This document shows positions 25,070-34,946 of a stretch of 64,000 nt of DNA, one piece after another. The notes beneath the pieces are model-generated. The model was not told the origin of the DNA and did no database searches. It worked only from the letters and a program-made list of their open reading frames with translations. A program made the translations under genes and the position numbers. Positions within the stretch are counted from its first letter, which is position 1; the number at the start of each line of letters is the position of its first letter. The stretch comes from Pseudomonadota bacterium. Its GTDB lineage: Bacteria; Pseudomonadota; Gammaproteobacteria; Burkholderiales; Burkholderiaceae_C. The stretch spans positions 85,296-149,295 of the forward strand of contig JAEZWW010000033.1 in the NCBI GenBank assembly GCA_023442945.1, written 5' to 3'.

Positions 25070-25393
25070 ATGGCTGTCTCCCTCACCGAAGCCGCTGCGC
25101 GGCATGTCAGCAAATACCTCGCCAAGCGCGGCAAGGGCGTGGGCGTGCGCCTGGGCGTCAAGACCACGGGCTGCTCTGGGCTCGCCTACAAGCTGGAGTA
25201 CGTGGATGAGGTCGCGCCCGAAGACGCGCTGTTTGAGATACACGGCGTCAAGCTGATGGTGGACCCGAAGAGCCTGGCCTACATCGACGGTACCGAACTC
25301 GATTACGTGCGTGAGGGGCTGAACGAAGGCTTTCGCTTCAACAACCCGAACGAACGCGACCGCTGCGGCTGCGGCGAAAGCTTCCGCATCTGA
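25070..25393 (+). CDS. iscA: A-type iron-sulfur carrier protein IscA
   Basis: A-type carrier thought to hand clusters, chiefly [4Fe-4S], to target enzymes. The start MAVSLTEAAARHVSKYLAKR is chosen for homology to IscA. The three conserved Cys are Cys35 (TTGCSGLAY), Cys99 and Cys101 (RCGCGESF). Length is 107 residues. The gene ends one base before the following small ORF, which suggests coupling. Confidence 0.95.
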   Translation: MAVSLTEAAARHVSKYLAKRGKGVGVRLGVKTTGCSGLAYKLEYVDEVAPEDALFEIHGVKLMVDPKSLAYIDGTELDYVREGLNEGFRFNNPNERDRCGCGESFRI

Positions 25394-25394
25394 C

Positions 25395-25631
25395 ATGGGT
25401 GAAGGCGAGGCGGGGCAGGGCCTGGCGCGGGCCACGGTCAGCGTCACTATCGACAACGAACGCGAAGTCGCCGCGGTGAACGCGTGGTTCCAGCGCTGGG
25501 GTCCGCGCATCCAGTGCGCCGACAACCAGGGCTGCGGCTGCTGCGTCGACATCTGGGACGTACAGGCACCCGCCGATGCTCTGGCCGAATTGCCGTCCGC
25601 CATGTGCCGCCCGACCCCGCCTGCTGTTTGA
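25395..25631 (+). CDS. Small Cys-rich protein in the isc operon, unknown function
   Basis: 78 residues starting one base after the iscA stop and ending five bases before hscB, so it is tightly packed in the operon. The centre reads IQCADNQGCGCCVDIWDVQA, with four Cys in a short CX6CXCC pattern, and another Cys lies in the tail (MCRPTP). The N-terminal part (VSVTIDNEREVAAVNAWFQR) looks like a beta strand and a helix. Iron, zinc or cluster binding is inference from the Cys pattern and the operon only. I do not recognise a named family. Confidence 0.7.
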   Translation: MGEGEAGQGLARATVSVTIDNEREVAAVNAWFQRWGPRIQCADNQGCGCCVDIWDVQAPADALAELPSAMCRPTPPAV

Positions 25632-25636
25632 CTGTG

Positions 25637-26155
25637 ATGAACCTGCAATCCACCGACTTCGAGCTGTTTGCCGTGCCCGCGCGCTTTGCGCAGGACCGCG
25701 CGCAGCTGGACGAGCGCTGGAAAGAACTGCAGCGCGAAGTGCACCCCGACCGCTTCGCCGCGCAAGGCGCTGCGGCGCAGCGCGTGGCCATGCAATGGTC
25801 GGCCCGCATCAACGAGGCCTACCAGCGCCTGAAAGACCCGCAGCGCCGCGCCGCGTACCTGTGCGAGTTGAACGGCGCCCCGATCGAGGCCGAGAACAAC
25901 ACGGCCATGCCGCCCGCCTTCCTGATGCAGCAGATGGAGCTGCGCGAACAGCTGGACGACGCCGACACGCCCGCGGCGCTGGACGCGATCGACGCCGAAG
26001 CCAGGCAGCTCGGGCGCGACATGCTCCAAAAGATAGAGCATCAGCTGGACGATGCACACGACTGGGCGGGCGCCGCACAGTCGGTGCGCGCGCTGATGTT
26101 TCTGGACAAACTGGCCGCCGACATCGACAGGCGGCACGAAACCCTGGAACCCTGA
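25637..26155 (+). CDS. hscB: Co-chaperone HscB (Hsc20)
   Basis: J-domain protein that brings IscU to HscA and stimulates its ATPase. The ATG at 25637 gives 172 residues. The J-domain has the essential HPD at about residue 36 (REVHPDRFAAQG), followed by RINEAYQRLKDPQRRAAYLC. The C-terminal three-helix part (MELREQLDD and later SVRALMFLDKLAADIDRRH) binds IscU. A GTG three bases upstream is an alternative start. Confidence 0.95.
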   Translation: MNLQSTDFELFAVPARFAQDRAQLDERWKELQREVHPDRFAAQGAAAQRVAMQWSARINEAYQRLKDPQRRAAYLCELNGAPIEAENNTAMPPAFLMQQMELREQLDDADTPAALDAIDAEARQLGRDMLQKIEHQLDDAHDWAGAAQSVRALMFLDKLAADIDRRHETLEP

Positions 26156-26212
26156 TAAGGATTCGCGGCGGAGCAGGGCAGCGCCCAGGGCTTCGCGGCG
26201 ACGCTGCACCCC

Positions 26213-28075
<1,863 letters not shown>

Positions 28076-28098
28076 ACACCGCGCTGCGGCCCACTGAC

Positions 28099-28437
28099 AT
28101 GACCAAGATCACCGTACTGCCCCATCCCGAATACGCCCCCGAGGGCAAGGAAATCGAAGCCAAGGTTGGCGATTCGATCTGCGAAGCGCTGCTGGACAAC
28201 GGCGTCGAGATCGAGCACGCCTGCGAGATGAGCCGTGCCTGCACCACCTGCCACTGCATCGTGCGCAAGGGCTTTGACAAGCTCGAGCCGCCAGAGGAAG
28301 AGGAAGAGGATTTGCTGGACCGCGCCTGGGGCCTGGAGCCGCAGTCACGCCTGTCCTGTCAGGCGATCGTCGGAAAGGACGACTTGACGATCGAGATCCC
28401 GCGCTACTCGATCAACCACGCCAAGGAAAACCATTGA
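28099..28437 (+). CDS. fdx: ISC-type [2Fe-2S] ferredoxin
   Basis: Adrenodoxin-type ferredoxin that supplies electrons for cluster assembly on IscU. The 112 residues carry the four ligands as Cys42, Cys48, Cys51 and Cys87 (HACEMSRACTTCHC and LSCQAI), plus an extra Cys53. An acidic stretch PPEEEEEDLLDRAWGLEP is the usual partner-docking helix. It is the last gene of the operon; no iscX follows. Confidence 0.96.
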   Translation: MTKITVLPHPEYAPEGKEIEAKVGDSICEALLDNGVEIEHACEMSRACTTCHCIVRKGFDKLEPPEEEEEDLLDRAWGLEPQSRLSCQAIVGKDDLTIEIPRYSINHAKENH

Positions 28438-28501
28438 CACGGCGTCAACACCTCAGCGGGCGTTGGGCGGCAAATGATTCCTGTCTGATGGAGGCCCACG
28501 G

Positions 28502-29224
28502 ATGACCCGGCAAATCGTTCTGGATACCGAGACCACCGGCCTGTCTGCCGAGAACGGTGACCGCATCATCGAGATCGGCTGCGTCGAACTGGTCAGCCGG
28601 CGGTTGACCGGCAACAACCTGCACTTCTACCTGAACCCGGACCGCGACAGCCACGAAGACGCGCTGCGGGTGCACGGACTGACGACCGAATTCCTGAGCG
28701 ACAAGCCCCGATTTTCTGAGGTGGCCGATGACATCCTGACCTACCTGGAAGGCGCTGAGATCATCATCCACAACGCGGCGTTCGACGTGGGTTTTCTCAA
28801 CAAAGAGTTGGAACGCGTGGGCAAGCCAGCGTTTCGGGGTTATGTGGAGAGCGTGACGGACACGCTGGTCATGGCCAAGCAGTTGTACCCCGGCAAGCGC
28901 AACAGCCTGGACGCGCTGTGCGACCGCCTGGGCGTGGACAACTCTGGCCGTACCCTGCACGGCGCTTTGCTGGACGCGGAGTTGCTCGCCGATGTCTACA
29001 TCGCGCTCACGCGGGGCCAGGAGGCGCTGCTGATCGACTTGGGTGACGTTGATGGCAAGGGGATCGAGAGCGAGCGCCAGGATTACAGCGGTTTCGACCT
29101 GCCGATCCTGTGCGCGAATGCGATGGAGTTGGGCGCGCACGACGAGGTCTTGACGCAGATCGACAAATCCAGCGGCGGAAAAACGGTCTGGCGGCTTGTC
29201 GAGTCGGAAAAATTGGATATATAA
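28502..29224 (+). CDS. dnaQ: DNA polymerase III epsilon subunit (3'-5' exonuclease)
   Basis: Proofreading subunit of the replicative polymerase. DEDDh exonuclease motifs are clear: Exo I VLDTETTGL near residue 6, Exo II HNAAFDVGFLNKEL near 97 and Exo III HGALLDAELLADVY near 156 (His and Asp). The short C-terminal part that would bind alpha is present. Length is 240 residues. A ribosome-binding site (GGAGG) is at about 28490. The 3' end contains the promoter of the following tRNA gene. Confidence 0.95.
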   Translation: MTRQIVLDTETTGLSAENGDRIIEIGCVELVSRRLTGNNLHFYLNPDRDSHEDALRVHGLTTEFLSDKPRFSEVADDILTYLEGAEIIIHNAAFDVGFLNKELERVGKPAFRGYVESVTDTLVMAKQLYPGKRNSLDALCDRLGVDNSGRTLHGALLDAELLADVYIALTRGQEALLIDLGDVDGKGIESERQDYSGFDLPILCANAMELGAHDEVLTQIDKSSGGKTVWRLVESEKLDI

Positions 29225-29225
29225 T
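29196..29225 (+). promoter_or_regulatory. Promoter of tRNA-Val
   Basis: TTGTCG (29196-29201) and a consensus TATAAT (29220-29225) stand 18 bases apart, overlapping the end of dnaQ and about 40 bases before the tRNA. This is a sound sigma-70 promoter. Confidence 0.6.
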
Positions 29226-29265
29226 TCCATCTTTCAACGGAACAGGGTCTGATGCCGTTGAATTC

Positions 29266-29340
29266 GGGTGATTAGCTCAGCGGTAGAGCACTGCCTTCAC
29301 ACGGCAGGGGTCACATGTTCGATCCATGTATCACCCACCA
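29266..29340 (+). tRNA. tRNA-Val (anticodon CAC)
   Basis: Folds as a complete cloverleaf. The acceptor GGGTGAT pairs with ATCACCC, and the D arm is GCTC-AGCGGTA-GAGC. The anticodon stem CTGCC/GGCAG has loop TTCACAC (anticodon CAC), and the T arm ACATG-TTCGATC-CATGT is complete. The discriminator A and an encoded CCA end the gene, 75 bases in all. An intrinsic terminator follows ten bases later. I saw no integrase or attachment duplication beside it. Confidence 0.97.
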
Positions 29341-29349
29341 GACAGCGCT

Positions 29350-29383
29350 AAAGGGCTTGGAACTTGTGTCCAAGCCCTTTTTG
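29350..29383 (+). terminator. Intrinsic terminator after tRNA-Val
   Basis: AAAGGGCTTGGA pairs with TCCAAGCCCTTT in a perfect 12-base stem with loop ACTTGTG, followed by more T. Confidence 0.9.
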
Positions 29384-29430
29384 CATTCAGGTCGTCGTCC
29401 TTGGCGCGCCGGGCACAGCCCAACGAACTT

Positions 29431-29697
29431 TCACTCCGGGTCGACCAAACGGTCAAATTGCTGGTAAGTGACGACGTGCATCCGCAGCGTCGCGCCGCGG
29501 TGGTAGCGGCCCGTCAGACGGTTCTTTGCGCGCCACACCTGTTCGTACGAATCCGCCACCTCGACGAGGGCGTACGGATGTTCGGGCGTGTCCTTGCTGC
29601 AGATTTCAAGGCCTTGGATGTTGAAACTGGGCGATAGCAATTCGCGCAGTTCTTGTTCGCAAACGTCGGGTTGTAGTCCTGAGAGGTAGAGTTTCAT
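29431..29697 (-). CDS. Small RRM-like RNA-binding protein
   Basis: The start at 29697 (MKLYLSGLQPDVCEQELREL) has AGGAAAG just upstream; an upstream extension would be unlikely. The 88 residues fit a single RNA recognition motif: KLYLSGL as the RNP2-like strand, PYALVEVADSYEQVWRAKNR as the RNP1-like strand and second helix. RNP1 is degenerate, with few aromatic residues, so RNA binding is not certain. It lies between the tRNA terminator and ackA, on the ackA strand, 71 bases downstream of it. Confidence 0.6.
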   Translation of the reverse strand: MKLYLSGLQPDVCEQELRELLSPSFNIQGLEICSKDTPEHPYALVEVADSYEQVWRAKNRLTGRYHRGATLRMHVVTYQQFDRLVDPE

Positions 29698-29768
29698 GGT
29701 GCTTTCCTGGTGCGGTAGGCCCCGATTCCGGTGATTCGGGACGGGAGGAGTTAGTCGCAAGATCTACG

Positions 29769-31025
29769 CTACTTGTGCAGATTCATGAGTGCCAGCGCAT
29801 GCTGCGCTGCGACCCATTCCTCGTTGGTCGGCTCGACTGCGACGGTGATGGCGCTGTCGGCTGACGAAATCACGGGCGCATTGGCCTCGTTGGCCCGCGC
29901 GTCCAGCTTGATGCCGAAGAGGCTCAGGCCGTCCACGATGCGCTGGCGTATCGGGGCGCTGTGTTCGCCAATGCCGGCAGTGAAGACCAGCAGGTCCAGC
30001 CCACCCATGGTGGTGGCCATGGCGCCAATCTCGCGCACGATGCGGTGGATGTAGAGCTTGAGCGCCGAGCGCACGCGGTCGCCGGCAATGCCGGGATCGT
30101 TCTCGTGGGCCAGCAGTACGCGCGGCTCGGACGACAGGCCCGAAACGCCCAGCAGACCCGACTCGTGGTACAGCGCGTGGCCCACGCGTTCCAGTGAAAG
30201 CTTTTCGACTTCCATCAGGTAGATGAGTGCACCGGGGTCCACCGAGCCGCAGCGCGTGCCCATCATCAGGCCGTCAAGCGCGGAAAAGCCCATGGTGGTG
30301 GCCACGCTCTTGCTGTCTTGCAGGCCGCAGAGGCTGGCGCCGCTGCCCAGGTGTGCGACGATGATCTTGCCGCGCGCCCGATCGCCATGGCGCTCCGGCA
30401 GAGCGACCGACATGTATTCGTACGACAGGCCATGAAAGCCGAAGCGCTTCATGCCGCGCTCATAGGCCACGTGTGGCAGCGCCAGCATCTGTTCGACCTG
30501 CGGCAGCGTGTGGTGGAAGGCGGTGTCAAAGCACGCGACCTGGGGCATGTCCGGGCGCTGTTCCAGCAGCACCTGCATGGCCTCCAGCGCGAAAGGCTGG
30601 TGCAGCGGGGCGAGCGGGATCAGGTTGCGCAGATCGGCCAGCACCTGCGCGTCGATGCGCACCGGCTGGGTGTACTTGCTGCCCCCGTGAACCACACGGT
30701 GCACGATGGCCGCCAGCTTGCGCTCACCCATGCGTGCGGCCACCCGGTCGCGGATGTGGCGCAATGCTGCGTGATACGGCTGCTTGGCGTCCAGTTGCAC
30801 TGGCGCAGGTTCCACACCGGTTTCACCGAAGGTGGCATTGGGGCCACCGATGTCCTGCACCTTGCCGTTCCAGGCGGGTGTGCGAGGCAAGGGCTTCTGG
30901 CCCGCGTCGAAAAGCGCAAACTTGATGCTGGACGAGCCGCAGTTGAGCACCAGGATCAGCTCGTCCGAGGTGGCATAGCGATCCGCGAGCGACAGGATAT
31001 TGGAGGCGACGGGGTTCTGGGTCAT
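29769..31025 (-). CDS. ackA: Acetate/propionate kinase
   Basis: Interconverts acyl phosphate plus ADP and carboxylate plus ATP. The protein is 418 residues from the ATG at 31025. It shows the ASKHA signatures LVLNCGSSSIKFALFD near residue 24, the catalytic region CFDTAFHHTLP, RFGFHGLSYEYM, AHLGSGASLCGL and VFTAGIGEHSAPIRQRI near 350. The start overlaps the stop of the upstream phosphotransacylase gene (ATGA), so the two are coupled. Whether acetate, propionate or butyrate is preferred is not readable. Confidence 0.94.
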   Translation of the reverse strand: MTQNPVASNILSLADRYATSDELILVLNCGSSSIKFALFDAGQKPLPRTPAWNGKVQDIGGPNATFGETGVEPAPVQLDAKQPYHAALRHIRDRVAARMGERKLAAIVHRVVHGGSKYTQPVRIDAQVLADLRNLIPLAPLHQPFALEAMQVLLEQRPDMPQVACFDTAFHHTLPQVEQMLALPHVAYERGMKRFGFHGLSYEYMSVALPERHGDRARGKIIVAHLGSGASLCGLQDSKSVATTMGFSALDGLMMGTRCGSVDPGALIYLMEVEKLSLERVGHALYHESGLLGVSGLSSEPRVLLAHENDPGIAGDRVRSALKLYIHRIVREIGAMATTMGGLDLLVFTAGIGEHSAPIRQRIVDGLSLFGIKLDARANEANAPVISSADSAITVAVEPTNEEWVAAQHALALMNLHK

Positions 31026-32458
31026 GGCTGAACGCTCCGGTAGTGGTGCGCCAGCAGCACGGCGATGGCTGCGGACGCGATGCGCGATTCGTGCGAGTCG
31101 GCGCGGCTGGTCAGAACGATGGGCAGCTTGGCGCCCATCACGATGCCGGCACTGGCGGCATGGCCGAGGTACATCAACTGCTTGGCCAGCATGTTTCCGC
31201 TCTCCAGATCCGGCACGACGAGGATGTCGGCCTGACCGGAGACGGGGGAGCTGATGCCCTTGGTGCGCGCGGCTGCGAGCGAAATGGCGTTGTCGAAGGC
31301 CAGCGGGCCATCCAGCACGCCACCTTCGATCTGGCCGCGGTCGGCCATCTTGCATAGCGCCGCGGCATCCAGGGTCGACGGCATGGACGGGTTGACTGAC
31401 TCCACCGCAGCCAGGATGGCCACACGAGGTTCCGCCACACCGATCGCCTGCGCCAGGGTGATGGCGTTGCGCACGATGTCGGCCTTGACCATCAGATCGG
31501 GCGCGATGTTGACCGCGGCGTCGGTGATGATAAAGGGCCGCGGATAGGCCGTGGTATGCATCAGAAAGCAATGGCTGATGCGGCGCTTGGTGCGAAGCCC
31601 TGCAGCTGATGACACGACGGCGCCCATCAGCTCATCGGTATGCAGGCTTCCCTTGACCAGCGTTTCCACCGCACCGATCTTGGCCAACTGCGCTGCTTGC
31701 GCGGCGGCGGCGTGGCTGTGGGGCGCGTCCTCGATCACGATGCTGCCCAGGTCCAGTTTCAGCTCATCGGCCAGGGCAAGGATCCGGGGGCGCGGGCCCA
31801 CCAGGATGGGTTCGATCAGACCGGCCTTGCGGGCATCGAGCGCTGCGCTCAGGCTGAGTTCGTCGCAAGGATGGACCACTGCGGCCTTGATCGCACCGAG
31901 TTCGCGAACGCGGTCCAGCAGGCGCTGGGTCTCGTTCGATTTGCCGCTGAGCACGCGCAGGTCCGGCAAGCCGTGCCGGGTCACTGTGCGGGATTCGGTG
32001 GGTGCCGAAACGACAGCTTGCCCTTCCAGTACCACGGCACCGCGCTGGTTCTGACCTGCGCAACGCAAAGTGACACGGTTGGTGTCGCGTTCGATGGTTG
32101 TGACTTCCACCCTCAGGCTCAACGTATCCCCCAGCGAGAGCGGTGCGAGGAAGTTCAGGTTCTGGCTGTGGCACACCGTGCCGGCTCCCGGCAAGCGGGC
32201 GCTCAGCAGCGCGGATACCAGGGCACCAGCCCAGAGACCGTTGGCCCCCACGCCGTCCACCGTCGCCTTTCGGATTTCATCGTCGTCGAGCTGGCGTGGA
32301 TCGGCGCTGCCCGCTGACATTGCCAGCATGCGAATTTCGTCCAACGTCAGGGTGCGCTCCAGCTGGGCGCTCTCCCCAACGCGCAGTTCGTTCAGGGTAC
32401 GGTTACGAAAGCTCTGCAGCGTGCTGGTCACGGCTTCTTTGACTATCTGCGCACTCAT
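31022..32458 (-). CDS. MaoC-like hydratase fused to phosphate acetyl/butyryltransferase
   Basis: 478 residues in two parts. About residues 1-150 are MaoC/hot-dog like (LNELRVGESAQLERTLTLDE, LPGAGTVCHSQNLNFLAPLS, GDTLSLRVEV), the fold of R-specific enoyl-CoA hydratases. Residues 170-478 are a phosphotransacylase of the Pta/Ptb type (AAVVHPCDELSLSAALDARK, ITDAAVNIAPDLMVKADIV, KQLMYLGHAASAGIVMGAKL). It would convert acyl-CoA and phosphate to acyl phosphate, the substrate for AckA. It overlaps ackA and the DUF3141 gene by four bases each (ATGA). Substrate not known. Confidence 0.85.
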   Translation of the reverse strand: MSAQIVKEAVTSTLQSFRNRTLNELRVGESAQLERTLTLDEIRMLAMSAGSADPRQLDDDEIRKATVDGVGANGLWAGALVSALLSARLPGAGTVCHSQNLNFLAPLSLGDTLSLRVEVTTIERDTNRVTLRCAGQNQRGAVVLEGQAVVSAPTESRTVTRHGLPDLRVLSGKSNETQRLLDRVRELGAIKAAVVHPCDELSLSAALDARKAGLIEPILVGPRPRILALADELKLDLGSIVIEDAPHSHAAAAQAAQLAKIGAVETLVKGSLHTDELMGAVVSSAAGLRTKRRISHCFLMHTTAYPRPFIITDAAVNIAPDLMVKADIVRNAITLAQAIGVAEPRVAILAAVESVNPSMPSTLDAAALCKMADRGQIEGGVLDGPLAFDNAISLAAARTKGISSPVSGQADILVVPDLESGNMLAKQLMYLGHAASAGIVMGAKLPIVLTSRADSHESRIASAAIAVLLAHHYRSVQP

Positions 32459-34737
32459 GATCGACCTCCTTCAATGGCGAGGGCCTTCTGGGCGATGCGT
32501 GGTTGGGCTGCCGTGGCGGGTTTAGCGCCACGCTGAGATTTGCCTAACAGCATGGCTTCGTCCAGTAGGGCCTTCACTTCAGTCAGATGCGTCGAGGTGC
32601 CCGCGCTCAGGGTGCCGGCGGCGCTCACGGTGTCTTCCAGCAGCTTGCCCAGACTGCGGATGTCTTCCGCTGGCACCTGCTTGAGCAACGACGGGATCGC
32701 GCCGAGCGCGGTTTCGTAGTCCAGCCGCATGAGGTTGCACTGTTCGCGCACCAGTTCACGCACGGCCTCGAGGCCGAGTTCCTTGCCGTGGCGTTGTTCG
32801 ATGCGGTGGCGCAGAACACTGAAACGGCGCTCGTCGGCCCCCAGATCCGCGCTGAGCACATGTACCAGACAGCGCACGCTGGCCTCAGGCAGACCGCCTT
32901 CGTGCAGGCGACTCTGCAGACGTTGGAGTTCCTGCCGGATGAACTGGCGGTATTCGGGCGTGATGCCGGGGCTCGGGCGCACGGGTGCGCCGGGATTTGC
33001 CTGCAGGCCGGCGAGCGATTGAATGAGTGGCGAGCTGTACATGGCCTCGAAGGTGCGTTCGTACAAGTCGTCGCGCACGTCGCGGTACATGTCCAGCCCT
33101 TGCTCGATGGCCTTGGAAACCTGTGTCTGCCACTGCAGGAAGGGGTTGTCGGTCGAAGCGGTCTGGCGTTGCGCGCGCACCTGCTCGGCCTGCTTGGCGA
33201 GATTCCTGGCCAGTGGATTGCTGTCCGACCACCATTCATAGGCCGTCCGCATGGGATGCATGGTGCGCATCCAGTCGGCCATCTGTGGCGTCATCGCCAT
33301 GCGTACCCAGGGTTGCATGAAGCTGCGGTACAGACCCAGGTTGCGCTCGGAGATGCGAGCGACTGCGGCAAAGCGGCGATCGCTTTCCTCGTCGGGTTGC
33401 ACGATCTCGCGCACATCCTCCACACGGCGCGGCTTGAGCGTCATCACGTGGTCGCCCGACGCCAGCTCCTTGCCTGGGGTCTGTTGGGTCTTGTCTTCCA
33501 GCACCGCCTCGTAGATGCCAGAAGGCAGCATGTCGATCAGGTCGATGTTGCTCGCGAACTTGTTGTGTTCCTTGCGGCCAGTGCTGGACGACACGAAGAT
33601 GCCCAGATGCCCGATGCTCTCGTGCGTGGCGTAAACGATGGTCTGGTCATGCGCGGTGACCTGCTTGTCGTCTTGATACAGGTCGGTGATCCAGCCCAGA
33701 GCCTGGGGCGGTGGCGTGATGTTGTCGCCATACGAGCAGAACACCACGATGGGCGAGCGGATGTTGCGCAGGTCCAGTCGGACACCATCGGAGGTCACCA
33801 GTTGCGCGGTCGAGAGCTTGTTGCCAACGAACAGGTTGTCGACGATGTACTGCATCTCGACGTCGTTCAAATACACATAGCCGCCCCAGTACTTCTCGAA
33901 GCCCAGATAGCGCTCGGCTTCCTTGTCGATGTTGGCGTACAGGTTGTACTGCTTGCTCCACAGCGTGTTGGCCGGGTTCAGGTTCTCGAAGTTCTGCACC
34001 AGGTGGGCGCCATCGAAGCGGCCCTGGCCCATGTCGCCGGTGAGTGCGGTCAGCCAGCTGCCGCCCAGCAGGCCGCCGGTGTAGCGCATCGGGTTCTTGC
34101 CCTTCCAGCCGGCCCAGTACGACACCGGCGTGCCGGCAAGGATGATCGGACCGAAGAGGTCGGGCCGCATGGCCGCCGTCATCAGGATCTGCCAACCCGC
34201 CTGGCAATTGCCGATCACGGCGGGCTTGCCGTCGGCGTCAGGATGCAGCTCGATCACCTTCTCCAGAAAGGCAACTTCGGCGTGCATCACGTCTTCCACC
34301 GTCTGGCCAGCCACAGGCTCGGGCGAGAAGCCCACGAAGTAGCAGGGATGGCCGGCGCGCAAGGCAGAGCCAATTTCGCTCTCGGGCTTGAAGCCGCCGA
34401 TGCCGGGTCCGTGACCGGCGCGCGGGTCGACGATGACGAAGGGCCGCTTGTTCGGGTCAGTGGGCATGTCCTCGCTCGGGAGGATGCGCACCATGCCGTA
34501 GTTGACGGGGCGTTCCAGCTCCGTGCCACGCATGACTGGCTCAAAGGGGAAGCTGAGTACATTGGGCACGTCCTCGGCCATGTGCTCCTTGTACTGGTTG
34601 CCACGCTGGCGCATCACGTCTGCATACAGCACGCCGCGTTGCCAGGCGTCGATGCCATATTCGGCGGCCGACTGGAGCCAGGGGTTCGCAGCCGAGGGGT
34701 TGATCCAGAAGGGAGTGGAGGTCGTTGTATCGCTCAT
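32455..34737 (-). CDS. DUF3141 protein, PHA-synthase-like alpha/beta hydrolase
   Basis: 760 residues from ATG 34737. The N-terminal half resembles PHA synthases and other alpha/beta hydrolases: VIVDPRAGHGPGIGGFKPES, then VIGNCQAGWQILMTAA, where Cys occupies the nucleophile elbow (G-x-C-x-G), and HESIGHLGIFVSS with a possible catalytic His. The C-terminal half (from about 480) is mostly helical and is DUF3141-specific. Known relatives are found beside phosphotransacylase, acetate kinase and FabI genes, as here. Polyester synthesis is possible but not shown. Confidence 0.82.
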   Translation of the reverse strand: MSDTTTSTPFWINPSAANPWLQSAAEYGIDAWQRGVLYADVMRQRGNQYKEHMAEDVPNVLSFPFEPVMRGTELERPVNYGMVRILPSEDMPTDPNKRPFVIVDPRAGHGPGIGGFKPESEIGSALRAGHPCYFVGFSPEPVAGQTVEDVMHAEVAFLEKVIELHPDADGKPAVIGNCQAGWQILMTAAMRPDLFGPIILAGTPVSYWAGWKGKNPMRYTGGLLGGSWLTALTGDMGQGRFDGAHLVQNFENLNPANTLWSKQYNLYANIDKEAERYLGFEKYWGGYVYLNDVEMQYIVDNLFVGNKLSTAQLVTSDGVRLDLRNIRSPIVVFCSYGDNITPPPQALGWITDLYQDDKQVTAHDQTIVYATHESIGHLGIFVSSSTGRKEHNKFASNIDLIDMLPSGIYEAVLEDKTQQTPGKELASGDHVMTLKPRRVEDVREIVQPDEESDRRFAAVARISERNLGLYRSFMQPWVRMAMTPQMADWMRTMHPMRTAYEWWSDSNPLARNLAKQAEQVRAQRQTASTDNPFLQWQTQVSKAIEQGLDMYRDVRDDLYERTFEAMYSSPLIQSLAGLQANPGAPVRPSPGITPEYRQFIRQELQRLQSRLHEGGLPEASVRCLVHVLSADLGADERRFSVLRHRIEQRHGKELGLEAVRELVREQCNLMRLDYETALGAIPSLLKQVPAEDIRSLGKLLEDTVSAAGTLSAGTSTHLTEVKALLDEAMLLGKSQRGAKPATAAQPRIAQKALAIEGGRS

Positions 34738-34946
34738 GTCTGTTCCTCGTGAACATGGAGATGAAACCGAGAAGAGGCCGATGTCGGATCGGCCTGCCGT
34801 GCTGTCCTCGGTCTCGGGTATGACAGTCACGACAACGGGCGAACGGCAGCGCCTGCCACGTGGGCGGTGGCACTGTCGATCAAGAGGTGGGCGCCCTCGC
34901 AAGGGCCGCAGGCCGCACGGCGCGCCCCGAGGGGCGCTGCGTGGGC

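Noticed and set aside
26024..26054. Sequence in hscB (ATGCTCCAAAAGATAGAG) resembling the first arm of the dispersed repeat
   Set aside because: The core GCTGCCYGCGCAGAT is absent, the phase differs from that of the other intragenic copies, and the peptide matches ordinary HscB.
29266..29340. tRNA-Val as an integration site for a genomic island
   Set aside because: No integrase gene and no direct repeat of the tRNA 3' end were found in the following 17 kb, so the idea is not supported beyond the lack of repeat copies.
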